Shown one piece after another: positions 23,525-32,597 of a DNA stretch of 61,763 nucleotides; within the stretch, counting starts at the first letter, position 1, and the number at the start of each line of letters is the position of its first letter. Location: positions 1 through 61,763 of the forward strand of contig JAQZBV010000027.1 in NCBI GenBank assembly GCA_029237685.1, written 5' to 3'. The position numbers were made by a program, and so were the translations under genes. The notes beneath the pieces are model-generated. The model was not told where the DNA came from. It made no database searches and saw only the letters and a list, made by a program, of their open reading frames with translations. This DNA is from Cytophagaceae bacterium. Its GTDB lineage: Bacteria; Bacteroidota; Bacteroidia; Cytophagales; Cytophagaceae.

Positions 23525-23971
23525 ATGAACACACAAAAAACAACACACATTATGAATACACAAAATGCATTGGAAGACATCAAAGTCAATGTGAAACTGA
23601 AGCTGGCTGCGCTGTGGACGAGTTTAATGTTTCTCATTATCTACTTGGATTATTTCACCTTATATATGCCGGGTGTAATAAAAGATATTCTGAAAGGGAG
23701 GGTGTTTGTATTTGATATTACGCAAGGATTTCTTTTGGCAGCACTCGCCGTAGTGACCATTCCGGCGCTGATGATTTTCCTTTCTGTTGCCCTGCCGGCT
23801 AAAGTAAATCGCTGGGCAAATATTAGTATTGCCATGGTGAATATTCCCCTTATATTATTTAATTTGGCAGGAGAGGCTTGGATACACATGGTGTTTGGCG
23901 CTGTTGCAGAAGTCGTTCTTCTTTGTCTGATTATCCGCTATGCATGGAAATGGCCTCGTATTGAAGCCTGA
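23525..23971 (+). CDS. Four-helix membrane protein of unknown function (DUF6326-like)
   Basis: A 148-residue protein with four membrane segments near residues 27-50, 65-87, 98-117 and 118-138. The end is RYAWKWPRIEA. Layout and length fit the DUF6326 type of small Bacteroidota membrane proteins. A second ATG at 23552 (MNTQNALEDIKV) is an equally good start, because the first 9 residues repeat the same MNTQ word. It starts 10 bp after the preceding stop, so it may be co-transcribed with the barrel gene. Confidence 0.72.
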   Translation: MNTQKTTHIMNTQNALEDIKVNVKLKLAALWTSLMFLIIYLDYFTLYMPGVIKDILKGRVFVFDITQGFLLAALAVVTIPALMIFLSVALPAKVNRWANISIAMVNIPLILFNLAGEAWIHMVFGAVAEVVLLCLIIRYAWKWPRIEA

Positions 23972-23979
23972 AAAATTTA

Positions 23980-24050
23980 CTGGCAAGCCATCCGATAGCT
24001 ATCGGATGGCTTGTGCCTAAAGCGACATAGAGCTTGCCGCTCGGGGCTGG
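23980..24050 (+). repeat. REP-like element family C
   Basis: ACTGGCAAGCC, then ATCCGATAGCTATCGGAT (23990-24007), GGCTTGTGCCTAAAGCGACA, TAGAGCTTGCCGCTCGGGG. Same family as 21242-21310 and the copies near 2018-2236. Confidence 0.65.
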
Positions 24051-24135
24051 TATAAAACGCACAGCATATATCAAGCAGTCATTTTTTATTTTTTACCATG
24101 ATCAGGAAATAGCATTAATTAAATTATATTCACAA

Positions 24136-24183
24136 CTACCCTCTTGCTGGCGCAAGCGAATGCTTGCGCCAGCAAGAGGGTAG
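24136..24183. repeat. Perfect 22-bp inverted repeat with 4-nt loop
   Basis: The left arm 24136-24157 and right arm 24162-24183 are exact reverse complements around the loop GAAT. The core CTTGCTGGCGCAAGC is the family-C head, here mirrored perfectly. It lies in the 314-bp gap before the next gene. The rest of that gap (24051-24285) shows nothing else recognisable. With no T-run on either side it is not a typical terminator. Confidence 0.8.
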
Positions 24184-24285
24184 CTGTACAACAGCCGTAG
24201 ATGTGGCTTCAGAGCCATTTTGTTTTCTGGGGGTTACCTTGAGGTGCTAGAGTATATAAAATAGGTATACAATACGAACAACACT

Positions 24286-27200
24286 ATGACTTTTAGAAAA
24301 TCCATTTTGTTTTTCATGTTTCTTTTATTTGCAGCAATGATTCTAAATCAGGCTGCAGCGCAGATTCAGGTGGATTCTATGAAAAGCAGCATCAGTACCT
24401 GTTTGAATAACGGAAGTATTTCGATCTATGCCCAAAGTTCTAATCCTCCAATACTTTACAGCATTACCGCAGGACCGGTAACACAGGGTGTACAAACGGG
24501 CAATGTATTCAATTCCTTACCGTCTGGTACCTTCACGATCCTTATAGCTGACGGGCTTGGTAGTACTGTGACAAGAACCACCACTGTTGCCGGTAATTAC
24601 CAGCTTCCTGATTTTAATCCTGCTAAGACAGATCCGCTTTGTCCTGGCAACAGCAATGGAAGGATTAAAGGAAACCTGATCGCCGGTTCTGGTAGAGCGC
24701 CTTTCCAGTGGCAGCTCATCGCTCCATCTACCGTCACCACCGCGCCACAGAGCAGCGATCAGTTTGACAATCTTCCGGCAGGAAACTATACGGTGCGTGT
24801 GACCGACAATTGCGGCAGTTACCGCACCAACGTAGTCACACTCACTGATCCCGGTCCTTCGAATCTGAGATTTTCAGGTCTTCCTAGTGTTTCGATCGGT
24901 TGCCCTACGAGTAATGTCACGTTCTACATGCTGGCCGATTTATTGCGCGTTCCTTATACGTTTACATTTGAAACCACTAACGGTACCATTACTACAAACA
25001 GTCCGGAACAATTTTCAAGCAGTCCTTCCGGTAACAGCACGTTCATTACCGTGCAGCATAGCTTACCAAACTTCAGCTATGGAGATTACCTGAAAGTAAC
25101 GGTGACAGACAATTGTGGAAATACCGTAGCCACTCCTGTTTCCTATGCGAGACCCTTCAATTTCTGTCCTTCTTATATTGCTAAGTTTAGTGAGTGTATA
25201 TACCTGACCAGGGCTAACCTAAACATAAACAATTCAGGTTGCACCTCCAGTAATACCATGAATACCTATATGAATCCACCGGTTACCTACGAGTGCATAG
25301 ATGTTGCCACTGGTACCACGCTGCAGACAGGAACAGTCAATACCAGTACAGGAGGAGTAAGCTTCATGCCCTTGCCAGGAAATAAAACGTATAACTTTAT
25401 CATCAAAGATGCCTGTGGCAATACGTTTTCAAGAAACTTGGCAATTACCAATCCTACAGCGCCACAACCCGTATATACGAAAGGCATAAACAAAGACGGT
25501 TGCGTAGATTCTGTAGCTACGTTGGACATCTCTACGGAGTTTTTTAAATCGGTACCCTCGCTTATTTTCCTCTCCGGTCCTTCTACATTTGGCAGCACCA
25601 AACCCGACTATAGCTATACCAGCAGCTATGCATATCCCGACACCTTTGCGTATACCAGCTGGGGAGGAGGAGCTAATACCAGGTATAATTTTGAGATAAA
25701 AAATCTGGGGCCTGGTACTTACAAATTCAAACTCATCGACTCCTGCGGCACAGAGCGGTTTGATTCGGTGGTGATTAGAAAAACAAATGTGATCAGTTTA
25801 GGACATGAGTTTTCTTACAAAAAAGGATGTCTTGGTAAAAATGAGATTCACTACACGATCTACTCTACCAGAATGGGCAATATTACAGTTAGTCCAACAG
25901 GTACAACCAAATACTATTCGAATATACCCGGCAACAGGATCCGTGACTCTATTCTGAATGTACCATCGGGCACTTACCAGGTCACGTATACTTACAGTAC
26001 CATCGGCGGTACCAATGCCAATGCGACACCTTTATCCTGTGCCAGTGTTTCTGAAAGCATCGTGATTAAAGGATATGAAACGCCTACTGTCTCTACCGGT
26101 AATTCCGTCATGTGTGGCAATTTTGTCAACATCGAGCTCTTCCCTGATAGCTCAAAAGGAGTACCTCCTTATCAGTACGAGATCATTTCAGGGCCGCAGC
26201 TTTTCCCGGTACAAAACAGCAACATTTTCAACGCCACTTTGCCAGGCACCTATACCGTACGTATCTACGATGTCTGCGGCAATGCTTCTACCAAGAGCAT
26301 TTCAATCGATACACTTTCCTCTCTTTTCAATCCTGCCAATGTAATACGTGGTTGTGCGGATGTACAATTCAACTTTCCTGCTTCGCTTTATTATACGTAT
26401 AAATGGGAGAAACCCAATAACACCACAGTCACTACACCAAGCCTGTCTGTCAATCCGATCACACCTGCCGATACCGGTACTTACTACCTCACCCGTATTT
26501 CTTCCATTGCCGGTTGTAAGGATACCGTATTTGCTTCTTATCATGTTTCAATGAGTAGTATTTATTCAAGACAGCAAACCATTTGTTCCGGACAAACGAT
26601 CACTTTAGGTGCGCATACGTATTCCACTACGGGAACTTATCACGATACGCTGACAAGCCAGGCAGGCTGCGACAGCATCATGGAAGTAAAACTTACGGTA
26701 ACCGATTTCAAGCGCCACTCCATTTCCATGGTAATATGCCAGGGAGACAGCGTAACCGTTGGTTTGCATACTTATTCCGTACCTGGTATTTATTATGACA
26801 CGCTCTCTACAGGTACCTGCGATAGTATTGTGACATTCAATCTTTCGATGAGGCCCGTACCTTCCGTACAACTTGGCAATGATACTTCTTTCTGTCAGGG
26901 GAAATCGATTACGCTGAATGCAGGAGCTGGGTACGCTGCCTATTACTGGAATGGGAACCCGCTGGATTCGGTCCACCAGACGCTGGAAGTAAATACAGTC
27001 GGGAGATATACGGTTACTGTCAAAAATCAGCACGGTTGTATCGCTTCGGACACGATGGAAGTGTTAACTATTCATCCCTTGCCGGTTGCCAGCGCACAAG
27101 ACGCTCAAAGCTGTGCGGGCAAGACCGTGACGCTTTCGGCTTCCGGAGGGAATACCTACGAATGGCTTCCTGGAGGCGAAACCACGCCATCAATTCAGGT

Positions 27201-27798
27201 GACTCCATCTGCAACCACTACCTATCAGTTGATCGCTTACGATCTCCACCATTGCGCTTCTAACGTTCAACGTGTAACGGTATATGTATTTCCAGTTTCT
27301 TCTGATCCTGTATTTGAAAGGTCATCGCTGCAGCATTGTTTTGACGACGATTCATATACGCTCAGCGCAGCATGGGGGAATTCATTCCTTTGGATCCCTA
27401 CCGGCGAAACTACACAGGCTATTACCGTTGAGCAAGCAGGCATATATAGCGTTACCGTTTCCGATGTCAACGGCTGTAAGGTAATTGCTACAATAACGAT
27501 AGAAAATAATTGTCCTGCTTCTATCTACGTTCCAAGCGGCTTCTCTCCAAACGGAGATGGTCTACACGATGATCTGGAAATATTTGGTAGAAATTTTACG
27601 GATTTTAGCATTATGATATTTAACCGATGGGGAGAAATTATTTTTGTATCAAATGACAGGAATAATAGATGGGATGGCAAGTATCGGGGAGAGGAGATGC
27701 CAATAGGCACTTATCCATGGATCATTCATTATAAAAATGTATATGATGTTAGTAAGAAAGAACATACAATGAATGGCAGTATAACATTAGTACGATAA
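24286..27798 (+). CDS. Large T9SS type B (gliding-motility-associated C-terminal domain) surface protein
   Basis: A 1170-residue exported protein. The signal peptide covers residues 1-26. Several SprB/Ig-like repeats follow, with phrases such as GNYTVRVTDNCG and PGTYTVRIYDVCGN, then repeats of the form CSGQTITLGAHTYSTTGTYH with DTLTSQAGCDSI. The C-terminal 90 residues (IYVPSGFSPNGDGLHDDLEI, then FNRWGEIIFVSND and NRWDGKYRGEEMPIGTY) are the type B sorting domain. The protein should cross the outer membrane through the gliding/T9SS machinery and act on the surface, probably as an adhesin. The gene stands alone, with REP-like elements upstream. Confidence 0.93.
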   Translation: MTFRKSILFFMFLLFAAMILNQAAAQIQVDSMKSSISTCLNNGSISIYAQSSNPPILYSITAGPVTQGVQTGNVFNSLPSGTFTILIADGLGSTVTRTTTVAGNYQLPDFNPAKTDPLCPGNSNGRIKGNLIAGSGRAPFQWQLIAPSTVTTAPQSSDQFDNLPAGNYTVRVTDNCGSYRTNVVTLTDPGPSNLRFSGLPSVSIGCPTSNVTFYMLADLLRVPYTFTFETTNGTITTNSPEQFSSSPSGNSTFITVQHSLPNFSYGDYLKVTVTDNCGNTVATPVSYARPFNFCPSYIAKFSECIYLTRANLNINNSGCTSSNTMNTYMNPPVTYECIDVATGTTLQTGTVNTSTGGVSFMPLPGNKTYNFIIKDACGNTFSRNLAITNPTAPQPVYTKGINKDGCVDSVATLDISTEFFKSVPSLIFLSGPSTFGSTKPDYSYTSSYAYPDTFAYTSWGGGANTRYNFEIKNLGPGTYKFKLIDSCGTERFDSVVIRKTNVISLGHEFSYKKGCLGKNEIHYTIYSTRMGNITVSPTGTTKYYSNIPGNRIRDSILNVPSGTYQVTYTYSTIGGTNANATPLSCASVSESIVIKGYETPTVSTGNSVMCGNFVNIELFPDSSKGVPPYQYEIISGPQLFPVQNSNIFNATLPGTYTVRIYDVCGNASTKSISIDTLSSLFNPANVIRGCADVQFNFPASLYYTYKWEKPNNTTVTTPSLSVNPITPADTGTYYLTRISSIAGCKDTVFASYHVSMSSIYSRQQTICSGQTITLGAHTYSTTGTYHDTLTSQAGCDSIMEVKLTVTDFKRHSISMVICQGDSVTVGLHTYSVPGIYYDTLSTGTCDSIVTFNLSMRPVPSVQLGNDTSFCQGKSITLNAGAGYAAYYWNGNPLDSVHQTLEVNTVGRYTVTVKNQHGCIASDTMEVLTIHPLPVASAQDAQSCAGKTVTLSASGGNTYEWLPGGETTPSIQVTPSATTTYQLIAYDLHHCASNVQRVTVYVFPVSSDPVFERSSLQHCFDDDSYTLSAAWGNSFLWIPTGETTQAITVEQAGIYSVTVSDVNGCKVIATITIENNCPASIYVPSGFSPNGDGLHDDLEIFGRNFTDFSIMIFNRWGEIIFVSNDRNNRWDGKYRGEEMPIGTYPWIIHYKNVYDVSKKEHTMNGSITLVR

Positions 27799-27914
27799 TG
27801 GATGCGCAGGGATAGGGTAACAAATCAGCTTTAAATTAGAATCTATAGAATGGTTGTTATCCTGTCACTTAATTTGGTTAATACTTGCTGAATAAATAAA
27901 ATGGTACTGAAATA

Positions 27915-28119
27915 ACAGTATACCCTGTTCCGTCTTTTGATGGCAGTTTTAAGCATTGCAGGACAGGAAAATATTTCAAAAGTGATTTTAGTTAATACAA
28001 ATGAGCAAACCGAGAAACATCCACGAGCTACTTATATGACTACAGCTATGAAAGGAATGATAAAAGTGCTTATCGTAACTGAAAAGGGAATATATGTGAA
28101 GGATCTGATGGTGAAGTAA
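27915..28119 (+). pseudogene. Frameshifted remnant of a T9SS type A sorting domain
   Basis: One frame starts TVYPVPSFDGSF at 27915, the classic beginning of a type A domain. After a frame change, a second frame reads LSIAGQENISKVILVNTNEQ and continues to GIYVKDLMVK, stop at 28119. Together they would make one complete domain of about 70 residues. The rest of the original gene is missing; the neighbour upstream carries a type B domain instead. Confidence 0.65.
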
Positions 28120-28137
28120 TCGGTTTGGGTAAAATAG

Positions 28138-28170
28138 AAGCCGGTGGGATTAAAACTCACCGGCTTTTTT
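28138..28170 (+). terminator. Rho-independent terminator
   Basis: AAGCCGGTG (28138-28146) pairs with CACCGGCTT (28158-28166) around an 11-nt loop and is followed by a T-run. It ends the transcription unit that held the T9SS genes. Confidence 0.85.
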
Positions 28171-28436
28171 ATGTAAACTATTTTAATTTCTTATTATATT
28201 AATTCATTCATTTTGTATATGAAAGGACCCGTATCGAAAGATGAAGAAGAGGACAGTGTTTTATATACAAATAAGTTAAAATGGAAATAGTATAAAAATG
28301 ATATATTTAAACAAGAACAATGTAGCTGATGTACCATCTTATGGCCATTTAGAGGTTCGGAGCTTTAAAAAACATAAAAAGAAATGAAACTGATTTTGAA
28401 CCGTTAAGTATTAAACTAAACAAACAATTGATCATT

Positions 28437-28895
28437 ATGAAAAAGTTAAAATTCACCGTAAGTATTCAGGCGCCAGCAAACAAAGTCTATGATATAATGC
28501 TGGGCATTAGCAATAAATCCACGTATGAACAATGGACCGCTTTGTTCAATCCAACATCTACCTATGAAGGGAGTTGGAATAAAGGCAGCAAAATGCTGTT
28601 CGTAGGAACTGACGAGAAAGGGGAAAAGGGAGGTATGGTTTCAGAGATAGCGGAAAATATTCCCAACCGTTTTATTTCTATTCGTCATTACGGACTCTTA
28701 CAAGCAGATGTAGAAATCACGGATGGACCAGAAGTAGAAAAGTGGGCTAACGGATTTGAAAACTATACGTTTGAAGAAAACAACGGAATTTCCAAGGTTA
28801 CAGTTGACTTAGATACTACAGAAGATTTTGTAGATTATATGAACGAGAGCTACCCCAATGCACTCAATAAGTTAAAAGAAGTGTGTGAAGAATAG
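28437..28895 (+). CDS. SRPBCC-family (START/AHSA1-like) protein
   Basis: A 152-residue protein. The ATG at 28437 (MKKLKFTVSIQAPANKVYDI) is used; a TTG 9 bp upstream would add three residues. The sequence MLGISNKSTYEQWTALFNPT followed by GSWNKGSKMLFVG is the usual beginning of the helix-grip fold of AHSA1-type proteins, which bind hydrophobic ligands or help chaperones. Substrate unknown. Followed 43 bp later by the DUF2314 gene. The stretch 28171-28436 upstream shows nothing else. Confidence 0.85.
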   Translation: MKKLKFTVSIQAPANKVYDIMLGISNKSTYEQWTALFNPTSTYEGSWNKGSKMLFVGTDEKGEKGGMVSEIAENIPNRFISIRHYGLLQADVEITDGPEVEKWANGFENYTFEENNGISKVTVDLDTTEDFVDYMNESYPNALNKLKEVCEE

Positions 28896-28937
28896 ATTGG
28901 ACATCAAATCAATTGAACACTCATAAACCAAAACAAA

Positions 28938-29429
28938 ATGCCAAAACTGACATTGATCTTTTTTGTGTTTATCGCATTATCCATCAATTGTTTTGCACAG
29001 GAGGATCAAGTGAATAGCGACAAGCTTTCTAAAGATGCTCCCGCTGATCAATCGCATAGCATTCTGAAAGACGAACAAAAGCATTACGATAAAATGATCG
29101 CCCCCTATGTCGCGCAAGCAAGAAAAACGCTGCCTGATGCAAAAGAAAGATTTTTATCCAGACTTCAACCGGGAGAGTCCTTCTTTTTAGTGACGAGGAT
29201 TTATGATCAAGATGGAAAGTTTGAGCAAGTGTTTGTCCGCATCAAAAAGTGGAACGGCGACAACATCAGTGGATTGATTGCGAATAATTTAAATGTAGTC
29301 AAGGAGTATCAAAATGGACAACTCATTGCGTTTAAAGAAAAGGATGTTCTGGATTGGCTGGTCGCCAAACGCGATGGAAGTGAAGAAGGCAATTTTATCG
29401 GGAAGTACCTCGATTCTTTAAGTAGATAG
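28938..29429 (+). CDS. Exported DUF2314 protein
   Basis: A 163-residue protein. A signal peptide lies at residues 1-21 (ending INCFAQ). The domain from about residue 55 (DAKERFLSRLQPGESFFLVT, FEQVFVRIKKWNGDNISGLI, GQLIAFKEKDVLDWLV) matches the DUF2314 (YegJ-like) pattern, ending in the typical DW.......EGNFIGKY. Molecular function of the family is unknown. It is likely in one unit with the lipoprotein gene 5 bp downstream. Confidence 0.8.
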   Translation: MPKLTLIFFVFIALSINCFAQEDQVNSDKLSKDAPADQSHSILKDEQKHYDKMIAPYVAQARKTLPDAKERFLSRLQPGESFFLVTRIYDQDGKFEQVFVRIKKWNGDNISGLIANNLNVVKEYQNGQLIAFKEKDVLDWLVAKRDGSEEGNFIGKYLDSLSR

Positions 29430-29434
29430 TCTTT

Positions 29435-30055
29435 ATGAATAGATACCTTATAACTATACTAGTTGCCTGTTTACTTGTTAGCGCTTGTGAAACAAGGACG
29501 GATAAAATCGATCAAGCAATCGTAACAGATACGGTCTTTTCAGGCAAAAATAAAACAGATTCTGTGGTTATTCCATCCTTTGATACCACCATTCTATTGA
29601 AAGATTTAAAGACATCAACATATAGTGGTCGATCGCTTACAGGTGATTATGCAAAGAAAATTTTATATGCTCATTTTGTAAAAAAAGGTTGTTATACGGC
29701 TGATAATCTGCCGGACATGTCGGACATGGACAAACTTTCTGAAGCTGATCAGATGAAACGGAGTGTTCATTATGACACTATTTTCACTGCAGACCTAAAT
29801 CACAGCAAAAGCATGGATGCTGTCATTACCTACTGGTTAACGCCATTGTATGCCAATGGAAATAACTGGCGACCGCATAAAGCGATACTTATAGATACCG
29901 AAAAAGGTTATAAGATCACTAACGAAGAATTTATTCCTGACTACTACATCATTGATAGTGTGATCACTCAAAACCGAGAAGTAATCATTTATGGCTATGA
30001 ATTTGATAGAGGAACTCGTAAAGCTTCGAGAAATTTTAGAATAACAATAAAATAG
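29435..30055 (+). CDS. Lipoprotein of unknown function
   Basis: A 206-residue protein. The lipoprotein signal is MNRYLITILVACLLVSAC with Cys18. The body is a mixed alpha/beta domain with no recognised family (SVHYDTIFTADLNHSKSMDA, VIIYGYEFDRGTRKASR). It follows the DUF2314 gene by 5 bp, so the two probably share a transcript and compartment. Confidence 0.72.
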   Translation: MNRYLITILVACLLVSACETRTDKIDQAIVTDTVFSGKNKTDSVVIPSFDTTILLKDLKTSTYSGRSLTGDYAKKILYAHFVKKGCYTADNLPDMSDMDKLSEADQMKRSVHYDTIFTADLNHSKSMDAVITYWLTPLYANGNNWRPHKAILIDTEKGYKITNEEFIPDYYIIDSVITQNREVIIYGYEFDRGTRKASRNFRITIK

Positions 30056-30427
30056 AAGGCGCTCAGCGATACCCGCGCTGGCACAAGCATCGTACTGGAA
30101 AATTAGAAAAAATAAAGAGTATTTGCAGACAATCCACTGGGCGAAATTTTCTATTACAATAGCAAGACAAATACTTATAGTTATATTACAAATCCTCTAA
30201 CCGGTTCTTTCCAAAGACGTAAACTTAATTTACCTAAACGGTAGAACTCCGGTCACAGAATTTGATACAAAATATATTTGCTCTTGCTTTGCATAAGATC
30301 AAAGACAGAAAGGCGTTCTCTTACTTATAAAAAATTTCGGACGGTCAGCTTGTAGATCAATCTATTAATAATCTGTTTTATAATACAATGAATCAGAACA
30401 AGGGCTTAGATATACTAGGGTAAGTAT
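30056..30427 (+). pseudogene. Gene-free stretch with decayed coding remnants
   Basis: A truncated REP-like head (CGCTGGCACAAGCATCG) lies at about 30074-30090. One frame then reads RVFADNPLGEIFYYNSKTNT and continues to LNLPKR, stop near 30244. Another reads KIKDRKAFSYL, a stop, then KISDGQLVDQSINNLFYNTM. These look like pieces of real proteins broken by stops and frame changes. No intact gene is present and the families are not recognised. Confidence 0.4.
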
Positions 30428-30709
30428 ATGCATGAGGAATGGATTATTTTTTCAGGAGACGGTCATATTACGACTAAAGAGACATTTTTGGACTTGGTGC
30501 AAAAAGGAGAATTGAGGCATTCTCGAATGGATTTTGAAGTGATCCAGGTTAGAATATACAATGACACGGGATTAGTCATGCATCGAGGTACCAGTGCAGG
30601 AGTATGGAAAGGTCAAGCATTTAGCAATGATGAAATTTCTTCCAGTGTATTCATAAAAAAGGACAACAAATGGCTTGCGGTTCAAACCATGATTGCACCG
30701 GCTAGTTAA
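30428..30709 (+). CDS. DUF4440/NTF2-like protein, N-terminally shortened
   Basis: A 93-residue protein. It matches the later two thirds of DUF4440 proteins: IFSGDGHITTKETFLDLVQK, then VIQVRIYNDTGLVMHRGTSA and VFIKKDNKWLAVQTMIAPA. Family members are usually 120-140 residues and have one more N-terminal helix pair. A stop codon lies just upstream in frame, so the 5' part is lost in the decayed region before it. It may be a pseudogene. Confidence 0.6.
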   Translation: MHEEWIIFSGDGHITTKETFLDLVQKGELRHSRMDFEVIQVRIYNDTGLVMHRGTSAGVWKGQAFSNDEISSSVFIKKDNKWLAVQTMIAPAS

Positions 30710-30808
30710 GTTATTGAGGCCATTCGCTAAGATGCCCTCTGCCGCTGCAGTATTGGTGGCAACCAGAAAAGCAAATAGATTTTATAAGGATAATAATAAC
30801 AGAACAAA

Positions 30809-31390
30809 ATGAGAAATTTAATATACTTCATGCATACGTCACTGGACGGATTTGTCGCCGGACCTAACGGAGAAATGAACTGGATAAAAGTAGACGATGA
30901 GATTTTCGACTTTGTGGCTACGATGACCGAGAAAGCGGACACTGCGCTCTATGGACGAGTAACGTATGAAATGATGCAAGGCTATTGGCCGACAGCCGGT
31001 CAACAGCCCAACGCCTCCAAACACGACAAAGAACATTCGGTGTGGTACAAAAATGTTTCAAAGATTGTGTTATCAAGGACCATCAGCGGAGAAGGACTGG
31101 ACAACACCCTCGTGATTAGCGATCAACTGGCGGATAACATCAATAGAATAAAAAAACAAGACGGCAAGAATATCCTAATCTTTGGAAGTCCCAGGGCCTC
31201 TCATTCCTTATTGGGAGAAGGTCTGGTGGATGAGTTTTGGTTATTTGTCAATCCGGTGTTACTTGGACAAGGCATTCCGCTTTTTAAAAATGTAGTTGAA
31301 ACGACAAAATTGGAATTGATAGAATCGAAAATATTTTCTTGCGGAGTGATGGCACTTCATTATGAAACAAAAAAAAATCAGACTGAGTAA
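30809..31390 (+). CDS. Dihydrofolate reductase family protein (RibD C-terminal type)
   Basis: A 193-residue protein. It starts MRNLIYFMHTSLDGFVAGPN, the standard opening of RibD/DHFR-like reductases such as YyaP and YwjB. ALYGRVTYEMMQGYWP and ILIFGSPRASHSLLGEGLVD, then FVNPVLLGQGIPLF, follow in the expected order. It should bind NADPH; the substrate in this subgroup is unknown. It is followed 8 bp later by an NTF2-like gene and the two are likely co-transcribed. Confidence 0.93.
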   Translation: MRNLIYFMHTSLDGFVAGPNGEMNWIKVDDEIFDFVATMTEKADTALYGRVTYEMMQGYWPTAGQQPNASKHDKEHSVWYKNVSKIVLSRTISGEGLDNTLVISDQLADNINRIKKQDGKNILIFGSPRASHSLLGEGLVDEFWLFVNPVLLGQGIPLFKNVVETTKLELIESKIFSCGVMALHYETKKNQTE

Positions 31391-31398
31391 TCAATTCT

Positions 31399-31758
31399 AT
31401 GAAAAAATCAGAAATAGCACAGGCATTCTCCGGTGGAAAATTTGAAAAGTGTTTTGATTACCTGACAGACCAAACGATTTGGAATACACCAGGAGAGCAA
31501 TACCTGAAAGGGAAGGACGAAATTATTCCCTTCTGCAAAAAAGTGACGGCATATTTTGAAAGTGTGACCACCGATTTCAAGCCACTTCACCTGATAGAAG
31601 GGGACTGCTGCGTGGCCATAAATGGCACAGCAGAATTCATTCGAGAAGGTAAATATGTTTCTATTGTATCTTCGTGTGATGTATATGAGTTCACAGATCA
31701 AAATGAAATAGTGTCCATATACTCTTATTGTATTACTGAAAAATCAGAGAAAGATTGA
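31399..31758 (+). CDS. NTF2-like/SnoaL-type protein
   Basis: A 119-residue protein. It starts directly with a short helix and the phrase CFDYLTDQTIWNTPGEQYLK then GKDEIIPFCKKVTAYFESV, and ends EFTDQNEIVSIYSYCI, the pattern of nuclear-transport-factor-2-like cone-shaped folds. Such proteins are isomerases, hydrolases or ligand binders; no catalytic set can be assigned here. Downstream partner of the RibD-type gene. Confidence 0.8.
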   Translation: MKKSEIAQAFSGGKFEKCFDYLTDQTIWNTPGEQYLKGKDEIIPFCKKVTAYFESVTTDFKPLHLIEGDCCVAINGTAEFIREGKYVSIVSSCDVYEFTDQNEIVSIYSYCITEKSEKD

Positions 31759-31788
31759 AAGTGACGTATACTATTAAAGGAAAATAAT

Positions 31789-32337
31789 ATGGAAAAACAT
31801 GTTCTATTCTTTCAAGGCGGCGCAGGACAGGAAGACCATAAGGCAGATGAAAAGATGGTGGCTTCACTGCAATCTCATCTGGGTTCTGGGTACTTCATTC
31901 ATTATCCATTTTTACCGGAAGACGACTCACCGGGTTTTGGCAGGCTGCAACAAATTGAACATGAACTTTCGTTAAGAGGAGAGAGTGTTCTAGCAGTTGG
32001 TCATTCTTTGGGTGCTTCTATGTTGTTGAAATATTTATCCGAAACTAAGATCACAAAAACAATCGCCGGTGTTTTTTTGATCTCCACACCCTTCTGGAGC
32101 GGAGAAGAAGACTGGGTAAAACCGCTGAAGCTGCAAGCAAATTTTGCCGGGAAACTGGATAAAACCATTCCGCTTTTCTTCTACCACTGTCAAGACGATG
32201 AGGTAGTACCCATTGAACAGTTTAAGCGTTATCAAAAACATCTTCCATGGGCAACTTTCCGCGCCATACCCTCAGGAGGCCACCAGCTCGAGAAGGGACT
32301 TAAACCGATAGCCGATGATATTCAAGCCACTCCCTAA
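31789..32337 (+). CDS. Alpha/beta hydrolase (RBBP9/YdeN type)
   Basis: A 182-residue hydrolase. The nucleophile elbow is GHSLG (in VLAVGHSLGASM), the acid is in FFYHCQDDEVVP and the histidine in SGGHQLEKG, so the serine triad is complete. Length and the opening VLFFQGGAGQEDH fit the small RBBP9/YdeN-type serine hydrolases. Substrate unknown. It stands in the run of small plus-strand genes with a 30-bp gap upstream. Confidence 0.9.
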   Translation: MEKHVLFFQGGAGQEDHKADEKMVASLQSHLGSGYFIHYPFLPEDDSPGFGRLQQIEHELSLRGESVLAVGHSLGASMLLKYLSETKITKTIAGVFLISTPFWSGEEDWVKPLKLQANFAGKLDKTIPLFFYHCQDDEVVPIEQFKRYQKHLPWATFRAIPSGGHQLEKGLKPIADDIQATP

Positions 32338-32387
32338 AGAGAGAAGCTTAGTATAGTAATAGAATACAATAAACGCCTGGATCAATA

Positions 32388-32594
32388 ATGAAGAAGTTAA
32401 ATTATGTTGCCAAAATAATAATCGCCATCGGCATTCTTTCTCTTTTTAGAAGAGATGGAAGCTTTTATGGATTTGGCGGTTATGTAGATAATACCGGCGA
32501 TATCATTATGATAAGTATGCTCATCTGTTCAGTTGGAGTAGGGATGATTTTATTTAGTAAAAGAAAGAGTAACACGAATCAGAAAAAATCATAA
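32388..32594 (+). CDS. Small two-helix membrane protein
   Basis: A 68-residue protein with two hydrophobic segments (about 8-20 and 39-57) and a basic C terminus. No known family. It lies 3 bp upstream of the DMT transporter gene and is probably co-transcribed with it. Confidence 0.62.
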   Translation: MKKLNYVAKIIIAIGILSLFRRDGSFYGFGGYVDNTGDIIMISMLICSVGVGMILFSKRKSNTNQKKS

Positions 32595-32597
32595 GTC

